Shown: positions 1 to 5,849, counted from the stretch's first letter. The stretch is DNA of 7,800 bases from JBBSIG01 sp038232215 (GCA_038232215.1 JBBSIG010000120.1:1-7800); one strand, 5' to 3'. Notes: a model not told the origin generated them from the sequence alone. Numbers and translations are program-made.

Positions 1-347
1 TAGGTGGGATCGTCCGAGATCGCGACCCGGTCGCCCGGTCCGGCGAAGGCGCGCGCGCAGAGGAGGAGGAGGTCGTCCGCGCCCGCGCCGAGGACGACGT
101 TCTCGGGCTCGGCGCCGGCGTACTCGGCGATCGCCGCGTGGATGCCGTCGTAGCCCCCGTGCGGATAGGTGTTGATCTCCGCGAGCGGGCCCGCGATCGC
201 GCCCGGGCGCGAGGAAGGGAGCGGCCGGGGCGCGACATTGCCGTCGAAGCGCACGATCTGGACGGGGTCCAGGCCGCTCGCGCGGGCGAGGTCGGCCGTG
301 GACGGCGCCCACCCGTACGGGGTGAAGGCGGGCGAGAGCGCTCTCAT
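1..347 (-). CDS. hisC: Histidinol-phosphate aminotransferase, N-terminal part (gene leaves window)
   Basis: PLP-dependent aminotransferase of histidine biosynthesis, converting imidazole-acetol phosphate to histidinol phosphate in the cytoplasm. Only the first 115 codons are present. The protein begins MRALSPAFTPYGWAPSTADL. It has the substrate-arm segment FDGN (the family's L..NENP region), a YPHGGYDGIHAAIAEYAG segment like the family's YPDP..LR.ALA, and then VVLGAGADDLLLLCARAF, matching the cofactor-binding start of the large domain (usually GNGSDE). The PLP lysine would lie in the missing part. The ATG overlaps the hisD stop as ATGA, implying translational coupling and fixing the start. 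Position after yerC-hisG-hisD supports HisC over other class I/II aminotransferases. The family name rests on motif style plus context, because the diagnostic C-terminal half is absent. Confidence 0.85.
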   Translation of the reverse strand, partial: MRALSPAFTPYGWAPSTADLARASGLDPVQIVRFDGNVAPRPLPSSRPGAIAGPLAEINTYPHGGYDGIHAAIAEYAGAEPENVVLGAGADDLLLLCARAFAGPGDRVAISDDPT

Positions 348-1366
348 CGCGCGACCGCCCGCGCGTGCGCGGGCATTCCCTCGGCTGCCGCGAGCGCCTC
401 GACCACCGGCCGCAGGCGGGCCAGCCCCGCCGGGGTCACCCGCTGCACGGTGACCGGCTTCAGGAAGGCCTCGAGGCCGAGCCCGCCGACGGCGCGCGCC
501 CACCCTCCGGTGGGCAGGACGTGGTTGCCGCCGGTCGCGTAGTCGCCGGCCGCGACGGAGGACGAGGCTCCCACGAACACGGCGCCCGCGTTGCGAACGC
601 GCGGGGCCAGCGCCTCGGCGTCCTCGCCGAGCAGCAGGAGGTGCTCGGGCGCGAGCCGCTCGACCGCTGCCAGGGCCGCCTCGGCGTCGCCGTCCAGCTC
701 GAGCAGCCGGCACACCGAGTCGGCGCCGTGCTCGCCCTGCGCCGCCAGCTCGAGCGCCGCGGCCTCCCGGTCCGCGCCCGTTCCCGCGAGGACGACGATC
801 TCCGACGGCCCTGCGGGCAGGTCGATCGCCACGTCCCGGGAGACGAGGAGCTTCGCCTCGTTGACGAAGGCGCCGCCCGGGCCGACCAGCTTGTCGACCC
901 GCTCGATCGACTCGGTGCCGTAGGCGAGCGCGGCGACCGCCGGAGGGCCGCCGAGCGCCCATACCTCCTCCACCCCGAGCGCCTCGGCGGCCGCCGCCAC
1001 GAGGCCGGCTCCCGCGGGCGGGGTGGCGACGGCGACCCGGCGAACACCAGCGACGAGAGCGGGCACGGCGCACATGACGAGCGTCGAGACGAGCCCGCGC
1101 GGAACGTAGATCCCGACCGAGTCGAGCGGCTTCCAGCGGCGCTCGAGCCGGACGCCCGGTGCGGGCTCGAGGCGGACGTCACTCGGCCGCTGCACCTCGT
1201 GCCAGGCGCGTACGCGGCCGGCGAGCTCGAGCAGCTCCTCCACGGGCAGCCCGGCTTCGGGCTCGGCGCGGGCCGGCACGGCGCCATCCAGCCGCTCCGC
1301 CCACTCGCGGAGCGCCGCGTCGCCGCGCTCGCGCACGTCCCGGACGATCGCCGGGACGTCGCTCAT
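344..1366 (-). CDS. hisD: Histidinol dehydrogenase, compact form (340 aa)
   Basis: Zinc enzyme performing the last two steps of histidine biosynthesis, NAD-dependent oxidation of histidinol to histidine. The frame is open further upstream, but the ATG at 1366 overlaps the hisG stop as ATGA and begins MSDVPAIVRDVRERGDAAL, the usual alignable region. Key residues are present: Q210 and H213 in AQGEHGADS, the catalytic pair E241-H242 in APEHL, D275 in AAGDYATGGNHVLPT, and H334 in MPAHARAV. By memory of E. coli HisD these correspond to Gln259, His262, Glu326-His327, Asp360 and His419. The protein is about 90 residues shorter than the usual 430: about 35 residues are missing at the N-terminus, 36 between H213 and E241 (28 positions against 64 in E. 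coli), 3 near residue 90, and about 10 at the C-terminus. All active-site residues are intact, so it is probably a functional compact enzyme. Confidence 0.95.
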   Translation of the reverse strand: MSDVPAIVRDVRERGDAALREWAERLDGAVPARAEPEAGLPVEELLELAGRVRAWHEVQRPSDVRLEPAPGVRLERRWKPLDSVGIYVPRGLVSTLVMCAVPALVAGVRRVAVATPPAGAGLVAAAAEALGVEEVWALGGPPAVAALAYGTESIERVDKLVGPGGAFVNEAKLLVSRDVAIDLPAGPSEIVVLAGTGADREAAALELAAQGEHGADSVCRLLELDGDAEAALAAVERLAPEHLLLLGEDAEALAPRVRNAGAVFVGASSSVAAGDYATGGNHVLPTGGWARAVGGLGLEAFLKPVTVQRVTPAGLARLRPVVEALAAAEGMPAHARAVAR

Positions 1367-2202
1367 GCGAGCATCCGCTCGACGGGGACGAGCAAGATCG
1401 CCGACGCTCCGGCAGCCTCCAGGCGCGGCAGCAGCCGCCATACCTCGGCGGCCGGGACGAGCGCGTGAACCGCGACCATGCCCGGCTCGGCGAGGGGGAG
1501 GACGCTGGGCGCCCGCGAGCCGGGAACGAGCTCGCAGATCGTCTCCAGAGCCGACTCGGGAGCGTTCAGCATCAGGTAGCGGGCCCCCCGGGCGGCGACG
1601 ACGCTGCCGAGCACGCTAGCGAGCTGCCGCGTGCCGAGCGACGGCATGGACGGGCCGACGAGCACGGCTTGCGACGAGAAGAGCGCGCCGAGCGAGCGCA
1701 GCCCGTTCGTCCGGAGCGTGTTGCCGCTCGAGACCAGGTCGACGATCGCGTCGGCGAGGCCGAGGCGAGGGGCGACCTCCACCGAGCCCGTCACGTCGAC
1801 GAGCTCGACGTCGATCCCGCTCGCGGTGAGCAGCTCGCGCGTGAGCCGCGGGTAGACGGTCGCCACCCGCGCCCCGGCGAGCTGCTCGAGCGAGCGGACG
1901 GACGACTCCGCGGGCACGGCGGCCTCGAGCGTGCAGGAGCCGAACCCGAGCTCGAGCAGCTGCGAGACGCGGGCTCCGCGCTCGCGCACGAGGTCGGCAC
2001 CGGTGATCCCGCAGTCGACCACGCCGTCCTGGACGTACTCCGGCACGTCCGCCGCCCGGACGAGCAGCACCTCGACCGCGGCGTTCCGGCAGGGGAAGGC
2101 GAGCGCCCGCTCTCCGGGCTCCTCCGGGCCCAGGCCGGCGTCGTCGAGCAGCGACACCGCGGGCTCGCGCAGCCGCCCCTTCGCCGGGAGGGCGACCTTC
2201 AG
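1363..2202 (-). CDS. hisG: ATP phosphoribosyltransferase, long form, probable CTG start
   Basis: First and committed step of histidine biosynthesis: condensation of ATP with PRPP, classically feedback-inhibited by histidine. At 279 aa this is the long form. The catalytic domain has KVALPAKGRL at the very start, DGVVDCGITGADLV (59-72) and the PRPP loop DLVSSGNTL (155-163). It is followed by a C-terminal ACT-like regulatory domain from about residue 205 (RYLMLNAPESALE, then MVAVHALVP and ASAILLVPVERM). A long HisG does not need the HisZ partner, and none is seen here. No ATG, GTG or TTG lies near the point where homologues start. CTG at 2202-2200 fits, because it overlaps the upstream TGA as CTGA, the same 4-base register as the next two junctions. 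AAGG lies just upstream as a weak ribosome site. Confidence 0.94.
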   Translation of the reverse strand: MKVALPAKGRLREPAVSLLDDAGLGPEEPGERALAFPCRNAAVEVLLVRAADVPEYVQDGVVDCGITGADLVRERGARVSQLLELGFGSCTLEAAVPAESSVRSLEQLAGARVATVYPRLTRELLTASGIDVELVDVTGSVEVAPRLGLADAIVDLVSSGNTLRTNGLRSLGALFSSQAVLVGPSMPSLGTRQLASVLGSVVAARGARYLMLNAPESALETICELVPGSRAPSVLPLAEPGMVAVHALVPAAEVWRLLPRLEAAGASAILLVPVERMLA

Positions 2203-2498
2203 CGGGCCTTCCGCTTCTCGATCGCGAGGCGGTAGCCACCCTCCCCGTGGCGCAGCCAGTGCGCCACGCGCGTCACCGTCGTCGTCGACGCGCCCGTCCG
2301 CCTGCTCACCTCGTGGTAGGGGAGTCCCCGGTCGACGAGGCGCGCCGCCTGCCAGCGGTGCGCCATCGCCTCCAGCTCGGCCAGCGTGCACAGGTCGCGG
2401 AAGAAGCGCTCCGCCTCGCCGATCGTCTCGAGTGAGAGGATCGCCTCGAACAGCTCCTTCGTCTCCCGCGTCCGCCATGCGTGCGGCCTGTTCGCCAT
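2199..2498 (-). CDS. yerC: TrpR-superfamily regulator, YerC/YecD type, at head of his operon
   Basis: Small DNA-binding protein of 99 aa, all helical by appearance, matching the YerC/YecD branch of the Trp repressor superfamily. It contains ETKELFEAILSLETIGEAER (12-31), FFRDLCTLAELEAMAHRWQ (32-50), and the helix-turn-helix GLPYHEVSRRTGASTTTVTR (58-77), followed by the family-typical HGEGGYRLAIEK. The length is normal. It is the first gene of the unit with hisG, hisD and hisC, and its TGA overlaps the hisG start by 4 bases. From memory, comparative genomics in Firmicutes has proposed YerC-like proteins (called HisR) as histidine regulators, which fits this position. The inferred role is a repressor of this operon and of divergent hisA, binding the palindrome at 2503-2528, with histidine as likely effector; neither is shown by sequence alone. 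There is no Shine-Dalgarno site. A TAACAT hexamer 8 bases before the ATG suggests a leaderless mRNA. Confidence 0.9.
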   Translation of the reverse strand: MANRPHAWRTRETKELFEAILSLETIGEAERFFRDLCTLAELEAMAHRWQAARLVDRGLPYHEVSRRTGASTTTVTRVAHWLRHGEGGYRLAIEKRKAR

Positions 2499-2506
2499 AG
2501 CTGCTC

Positions 2507-2512
2507 ATGTTA
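2507..2512 (-). promoter_or_regulatory. Candidate -10 element for yerC-hisGDC
   Basis: TAACAT on the minus strand fits TANNNT and leaves 8 bases (GAGCAGCT) before the yerC ATG, so transcription would start at or next to the start codon. A second hexamer, TAGCAT (2520-2515 minus), is an alternative giving a leader of about 10 bases. I see no convincing -35 element at normal spacing. Confidence 0.45.
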
Positions 2513-2516
2513 CCAT
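2511..2516 (+). promoter_or_regulatory. Candidate -10 element for hisA
   Basis: TACCAT on the plus strand fits TANNNT and leaves 6 bases (GCTAAC) before the hisA ATG, as expected for leaderless initiation. No Shine-Dalgarno sequence precedes hisA. The hexamer shares bases with the minus-strand TAACAT, so the two promoters cannot be occupied at the same time. There is no clear -35 element. Confidence 0.45.
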
Positions 2517-2522
2517 GCTAAC

Positions 2523-3293
2523 ATGAGCGTCGAGGCTCTGCTCGGCTCCGGGCGACGGCTCCAGGTCATTCCGGCCGTCGACGTACTCGGAGACGAAGCG
2601 GTGCGCCTCACGCAGGGCGACTACGGGCGTGTCAGCGTCCGTGCAGGCGACCCGGTCGAGCTCGTCCGCCGCTTCGCCGCGCTCCGACCCCCGTTCCTGC
2701 ACGTCGTCGATCTCCAGGCGGCTCGCGCCGGCGGCGTTCGTCCCGGGTACGTCGCCCGGCTGGCGGAGGTCGCCGGCCCGGTGCGCCTCCAGGTCGCGGG
2801 CGGCGTCCGCTCGCCGGAGGACGCGCTCGCGCTCGTCGAGGCCGGTGCCGCACGAGTCGTCGTGGGCACGGCCGCGTTCGCCGGTCCGGGCGCGCTCGCA
2901 CCGTACGTCGACGCGCTCGCCTCGCGGCTCGTCGTCGCGGTCGACGTCCGCGGCGGCCGGCTCGCCGTCTCCGGGTGGCGCCGCGAGACGGCGCTCGGGC
3001 TCGAGGAGGCGATCGAGCGCTGCGGAGCGGCCGGGGTGGCCCGCCTCGCCTGCACGGCGATCGAGCGCGACGGCACGCTGACCGGCCCCGATCTCGAGCT
3101 GCTCGCCCGAGCCCGCGCGCTGACCGACCTGCCCCTCCTCGCCGCGGGCGGCATTCGCTGCGCCGCCGATCTGGACGCGCTGGAGGAGCTCGGGCTGGAG
3201 GGTGCGATACTCGGGCGGGCACTGCTCGGCACGAGGTCCGCGGCGCCGCCGATCAACCGTCCAGAGGAGCCGGACGCGCCCGATCCCGCCTGA
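2523..3293 (+). CDS. hisA: Phosphoribosyl-formimino isomerase HisA (TIM barrel)
   Basis: Isomerase acting on ProFAR in the fourth step of histidine biosynthesis; a half-barrel-repeat TIM barrel of 256 aa. Seen: general acid/base Asp candidates D20 (VIPAVDV) and D141 (VVAVDVRGG), HVVDLQAARAG (60-70), phosphate-binding VAGGVRS (91-97) and AAGGIR (207-212), and CTAIERDGTLTGPD (177-190), which marks HisA rather than HisF. SGWRRET (150-156) resembles monofunctional HisA, and I see no clear feature of the bifunctional PriA type. ATG 2523 is the only usable start, since upstream sequence belongs to the regulator gene. This gives about 11 extra residues before the first strand. After GRALLGTR (231-238) the usual last helix is replaced by an 18-residue proline-rich tail that overlaps the converging deaminase gene. 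It is separated from hisGDC but shares their control region. Confidence 0.93.
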   Translation: MSVEALLGSGRRLQVIPAVDVLGDEAVRLTQGDYGRVSVRAGDPVELVRRFAALRPPFLHVVDLQAARAGGVRPGYVARLAEVAGPVRLQVAGGVRSPEDALALVEAGAARVVVGTAAFAGPGALAPYVDALASRLVVAVDVRGGRLAVSGWRRETALGLEEAIERCGAAGVARLACTAIERDGTLTGPDLELLARARALTDLPLLAAGGIRCAADLDALEELGLEGAILGRALLGTRSAAPPINRPEEPDAPDPA

Positions 3294-3942
3294 GTCGGGC
3301 TCGTCGCCGCGCTGCTGCCTCGAAGATGCGGGCGCGCAGCGCCGCCAGCACCGCCTCGAGCGTCGCCTCGCCGCCGGCCCGGTCGAGGATCGTGCGCTCC
3401 CCGACCACCCCGATCGCCAGGTCGGCGGTCTCGGGCTCGAGCTCCCGATAGGGCAGGACGAGCGCCGCGCCGGCTCCCCGCTGCAAGACGAGGTTGTGGA
3501 GGTACAGCAGGTTGGCGGTGACGATCCACTCGTCCGCGGGCTCGGACTCGACGGGGCGCTTCCCAGCGTCCACGGGGTCGGCGGCGACGTAGCGGACGTC
3601 CCCCACCCCGGTGAACTCGATGGCGGCTCGGCACATCGAGCACGGCTGCTGGGAGCTCCAGAGGACGCAGTCGGACAGGTCGTGCGCGGTGGCGATCTCG
3701 GCGAGCGCGTTCAGCTCGGCATGAGCGAGGGCGGTGCCCTGCAGCGCTCCCTCGCCGCCCGGCGGGTCGTGGGCGCGGTTCCGTCCCTCGCCGAGGACGA
3801 GGCCGTCCGCGTCCGTCACGACCGAGCCGACCCCGAGGCCTCGACGTGACAGCGAGACGAGGCCGAGCTCCAGACACCGCAGGAACCCCGGCTCCAGCGC
3901 CGGCCACGCGTCTCCGAGCCCGGTCGATCCGGGGTGTCCCAT
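3253..3942 (-). CDS. Cytidine/tRNA-adenosine deaminase superfamily protein with C-terminal extension
   Basis: Zinc-dependent deaminase fold, 229 aa. The zinc and proton-shuttle motif HAE (H74, E76 in ALAHAELNAL) and the PCxxC motif (QQPCSMC, C101 and C104) are present in the right order, with strand VGSVVTDADGLVLGEGRN (38-55) before and VRYVAADP (116-123) after. The motif style (HAE and PCSMC) is closer to TadA, guanine and nucleoside deaminases than to CDA-type cytidine deaminases, but the substrate cannot be told. Such proteins are usually 150-160 aa. Here about 90 further residues (about 135-229) include DEWIVTANLLYLHNLVL and a predicted helical, Arg-rich end. I do not recognise this part. 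ATG 3942 is preceded by TATCCT and 6 bases, with no Shine-Dalgarno site. The last 41 bases overlap the 3' end of hisA on the other strand. Confidence 0.85.
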   Translation of the reverse strand: MGHPGSTGLGDAWPALEPGFLRCLELGLVSLSRRGLGVGSVVTDADGLVLGEGRNRAHDPPGGEGALQGTALAHAELNALAEIATAHDLSDCVLWSSQQPCSMCRAAIEFTGVGDVRYVAADPVDAGKRPVESEPADEWIVTANLLYLHNLVLQRGAGAALVLPYRELEPETADLAIGVVGERTILDRAGGEATLEAVLAALRARIFEAAARRRARLRRDRARPAPLDG

Positions 3943-3948
3943 CGCCCG

Positions 3949-3954
3949 AGGATA
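3949..3954 (-). promoter_or_regulatory. Candidate -10 element for deaminase gene (leaderless)
   Basis: TATCCT on the minus strand fits TANNNT and lies 6 bases (CGGGCG) before the deaminase ATG. No Shine-Dalgarno and no convincing -35 sequence is seen. Confidence 0.45.
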
Positions 3955-4002
3955 TGCGCGCTTCCGTCACGGGCGGCCTTGCTCCGGCGACGGAGGAGCT
4001 GA

Positions 4003-4008
4003 TAGTGT
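4003..4008 (+). promoter_or_regulatory. Candidate -10 element upstream of ABC transporter operon
   Basis: TAGTGT (also readable as GATAGT at 4001-4006) is the best TANNNT in the 175-base divergent gap between the deaminase and the ABC genes. TTGCTC at 3979-3984 could be a weak -35 (18 bases to TAGTGT, 16 to GATAGT). It would give a leader of about 100 bases. Eight bases after the hexamer is an ATG opening a 5-codon frame (see findings). Nothing else is recognised in this gap. Confidence 0.35.
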
Positions 4009-4117
4009 CGCGCGCGATGTTCCTCCAGGGCTGACACCTCACTCGCCGCGCCGCGCGGTCGTTCCACCGTGTGCGCGCCCGTCCGTGTCCCGCCGAGCCG
4101 TTCCGCTGGAGCATCGC

Positions 4118-4939
4118 ATGATCGCCGTCGAGGTCCACAACCTGCGCAAGGAGTTCGTCCGCCGCGACGGCGGTAAGCGCCTGCGCAAGCGCCGTAGGCG
4201 GGTTCCGGCGCTCCACGGCGTCACCTTCGAGATCGAGCGTGGCGAGTGCGTCGCCGTCCTCGGGCAGAACGGCTCCGGCAAGTCGACGCTCGTTCGCCTG
4301 CTGTCGACGTTGCTCCTGCACGACGGGGGCAGCGCGCGCGTCTTCGGCCACGACGTCTTCACCGACACCCGCGCCGTGCGGCGCCTCGTCAACCGCGTCT
4401 CGGTCGAGGCCTCCTTCTTCAAGAAGATGTCCTCCGCCGAGAACCTGAGCTACGCGGCGCGCTTCTACGGGATGTCCGGCGCCGAGATCGGGCGCAAGGT
4501 GCCGGGCATCCTCGAGCGGGTCGGCTTCCCCAGCGAGCGCGCGAACGACCCGATGGAGGCGCTCTCGCGCGGGATGCAGCAGAAGGTCGCACTCGCGCGG
4601 GCGCTCTTGACCTCGCCGGTGCTGCTCCTGCTCGACGAGCCGACGACGGGCCTCGACCCGCGCTCGAAGCTCGAGGTTCAGACCTTCATCAGGGAGCTCC
4701 GGCAGGCTCACGACTCCACGATCCTGCTCTGCACCCACGACATGGCCGAGGCCGAGGTGCTCGCCGATCGGGTGGGCATCCTGCACCGCGGCCAGCTGCT
4801 CTGCCTGGAGCCGGTCGACGAGCTGAAGCGTCGCTACGAGGTGGAGACGCTCGAGCAGGTGTTCTTCGCCGCCACTGGCGCCTCGATCGAGGAGGAGCTC
4901 GAGGAGAACGACGACGCCGAGCGGGGGGTGTACGCGTGA
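4118..4939 (+). CDS. ABC transporter ATP-binding protein (ABC-2 / DrrA-like exporter)
   Basis: Nucleotide-binding subunit, 273 aa, that would power the permease encoded next. Motifs in order: Walker A GQNGSGKST (49-57, K55), ENLSYAARFYGM after the Q-loop region (108-119), signature LSRGMQQ (149-155), Walker B LLLLDEP (169-175, E174 catalytic), D-loop TGLDPRSK, and H-loop H207 in LLCTHDM. Two departures are visible: the signature reads LSRGM instead of LSGGM, and the Q-loop position reads VSVEASFF, with Val where the usual Gln falls. The N-terminal loop is highly basic (KRLRKRRRR, 20-28). The C-terminus after the NBD is short and acidic (EEELEENDDAE), so there is no large regulatory domain. 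ATG 4118 has a Shine-Dalgarno GGAG six bases upstream. The stop overlaps the permease start. Substrate unknown; drug, polysaccharide or lipid export are all possible for this family. Confidence 0.92.
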   Translation: MIAVEVHNLRKEFVRRDGGKRLRKRRRRVPALHGVTFEIERGECVAVLGQNGSGKSTLVRLLSTLLLHDGGSARVFGHDVFTDTRAVRRLVNRVSVEASFFKKMSSAENLSYAARFYGMSGAEIGRKVPGILERVGFPSERANDPMEALSRGMQQKVALARALLTSPVLLLLDEPTTGLDPRSKLEVQTFIRELRQAHDSTILLCTHDMAEAEVLADRVGILHRGQLLCLEPVDELKRRYEVETLEQVFFAATGASIEEELEENDDAERGVYA

Positions 4940-5805
4940 TGGCCGTGCCGGCGACACCCACTCCGGGAGCGATTCGCGGCGTCCGCGAGGCGGTTCGCCA
5001 CGAGCTGATCGGGCTCGGCGGCGTGATCGAGCGGAACGCCTACCTCGTCAAGCGCTACGTCTGGTGGGAGCTCGCCTTCTTCGTGTGGTCGCTCGCGAAC
5101 ACGCTGACGATCATCTTCATCGCGAAGGGCGTCGAGGCGGCCGGGGGCACGATCGACGTGAACCGCCAGACCACGATCCTTCTGATCGGCGCGATGATCT
5201 GGTCGTATCTCGGCATCGTCTTCGAGATCCTGATCGAGACGGTCGCCTGGGAGCGCTGGGAGGGGACGATCGAGTACACCTTCATGGCCCCGCTCGCGCG
5301 GCCGATCCACCTCGGCGGCATGGGCCTCTTCGCGGTCGTCTACGGCGTCGTCCGCACGTCCCTGCTCTTCGGCGTGATCTCGTTCTTCTTCAACCTCAGC
5401 TTTCCGGGCGCCCACTTCCTGACGGCGATGGTCGTGCTCGCGGTGGCGTCGGTCTCCTTCATCGGGATCGGGATGATGACGGCCGTGCTGCCGCTCATCT
5501 CGCCCGAGAAGGGGACGCAGATCGGCTATATCGCGCAGGGCGTCCTGCTCGTGATCTCGGGCGTCTACTACAGCGTCGACGTGCTGCCGCAGTGGATGCA
5601 GTGGCTCTCGACGATCTCGCCCGCGACCTACGCGCTCCGCGGCATCCGCAGCGCGATCCTCGAGGGCGCGGGCGTCGGGGCGGTGTGGGGCGACATCTGG
5701 CCCCTGATCCTGATCGGGGTGATCTCGATCCCGCTCGGGCTCGAGGTGTTCAGGCGCGGCGAGGTCTACGCCAAGCGCCACGGCAAGCTCAAGCGGAGCG
5801 GGTAG
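4939..5805 (+). CDS. ABC-2 type transporter permease
   Basis: Integral membrane partner of the preceding ATPase, 288 aa. About six hydrophobic segments are visible: residues 43-63, 79-99, 126-151, 160-187, 194-212 and 249-270. The cytosolic segment VAWERWEGTIEYTFMAPLARP (102-122) is the coupling-helix region typical of ABC-2 permeases. The stretch after the fifth segment, VLPQWMQWLSTISPATYAL (215-233), is the family's conserved VLP..l.....nP.ty. The C-terminus is basic (KRHGKLKRSG) and so probably cytoplasmic. ATG 4939 overlaps the ATPase stop as TGATG, with GGGGGG about 10 bases upstream; an in-frame GTG at 4936 is an alternative. As a half-size permease it most likely forms a homodimer with two ATPase copies. 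No substrate clue is seen. Confidence 0.92.
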   Translation: MAVPATPTPGAIRGVREAVRHELIGLGGVIERNAYLVKRYVWWELAFFVWSLANTLTIIFIAKGVEAAGGTIDVNRQTTILLIGAMIWSYLGIVFEILIETVAWERWEGTIEYTFMAPLARPIHLGGMGLFAVVYGVVRTSLLFGVISFFFNLSFPGAHFLTAMVVLAVASVSFIGIGMMTAVLPLISPEKGTQIGYIAQGVLLVISGVYYSVDVLPQWMQWLSTISPATYALRGIRSAILEGAGVGAVWGDIWPLILIGVISIPLGLEVFRRGEVYAKRHGKLKRSG

Positions 5806-5810
5806 GGAGG

Positions 5811-5830
5811 CGGCGCTCGACGGCGCTCGC
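5811..5830 (+). repeat. Tandem 10-base repeat upstream of glnA promoter
   Basis: CGGCGCTCGA is followed directly by CGGCGCTCGC, nine of ten bases identical. It lies just after the permease stop and just before the putative glnA -10, about where a -35 or an upstream activator site would be. It may be chance in GC-rich DNA. Confidence 0.4.
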
Positions 5831-5849
5831 GGTCGACCCCGGAACCGTG

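Larger units (their letters stand above)
2503..2528. promoter_or_regulatory. 26-base near-perfect palindrome, candidate operator between yerC and hisA
   Basis: Arms GCTCATGTTA (2503-2512) and TAACATGAGC (2519-2528) are perfect 10-base inverted repeats around CCATGC, whose inner CATG is itself symmetric, so 24 of 26 positions obey the dyad. It fills almost all the space between the two divergent starts, overlaps the hisA ATG (2523-2525) and covers candidate -10 hexamers for both directions. A dimeric TrpR-type protein would suit such a dyad, and the adjacent yerC-like gene is the natural candidate. Symmetry and position are seen directly; the binding protein is inferred. Confidence 0.8.

Noticed and set aside
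1367..1441. Longer hisD start at ATG 1441 adding 25 residues.
   Set aside because: That stretch is the hisG C-terminal coding region in another frame; the ATGA overlap at 1366 is the better start.
1363..2508. Longer hisG start at ATG 2508, giving 381 residues.
   Set aside because: The first 100 or so residues are an out-of-frame shadow of the yerC-like gene, and homologues begin at KVALPAKGRL.
2507..2521. Five-base-apart ATG in the palindrome (2507) opening a four-codon frame before hisA.
   Set aside because: It lies upstream of the predicted leaderless start of hisA and is explained by the CATG symmetry of the dyad.
4003..4117. N-terminal extension of the ABC ATPase using GTG upstream of 4118.
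   Set aside because: The extra residues are Arg/Pro-rich and unlike the family; ATG 4118 has a Shine-Dalgarno site and gives the normal N-terminus.
2621..4957. 778-codon open frame on the minus strand.
   Set aside because: It runs antisense through hisA, across the deaminase in another frame and antisense to the ABC ATPase. Its low-complexity Arg/Pro/Ala-rich protein has no domain; a shadow of high GC content.
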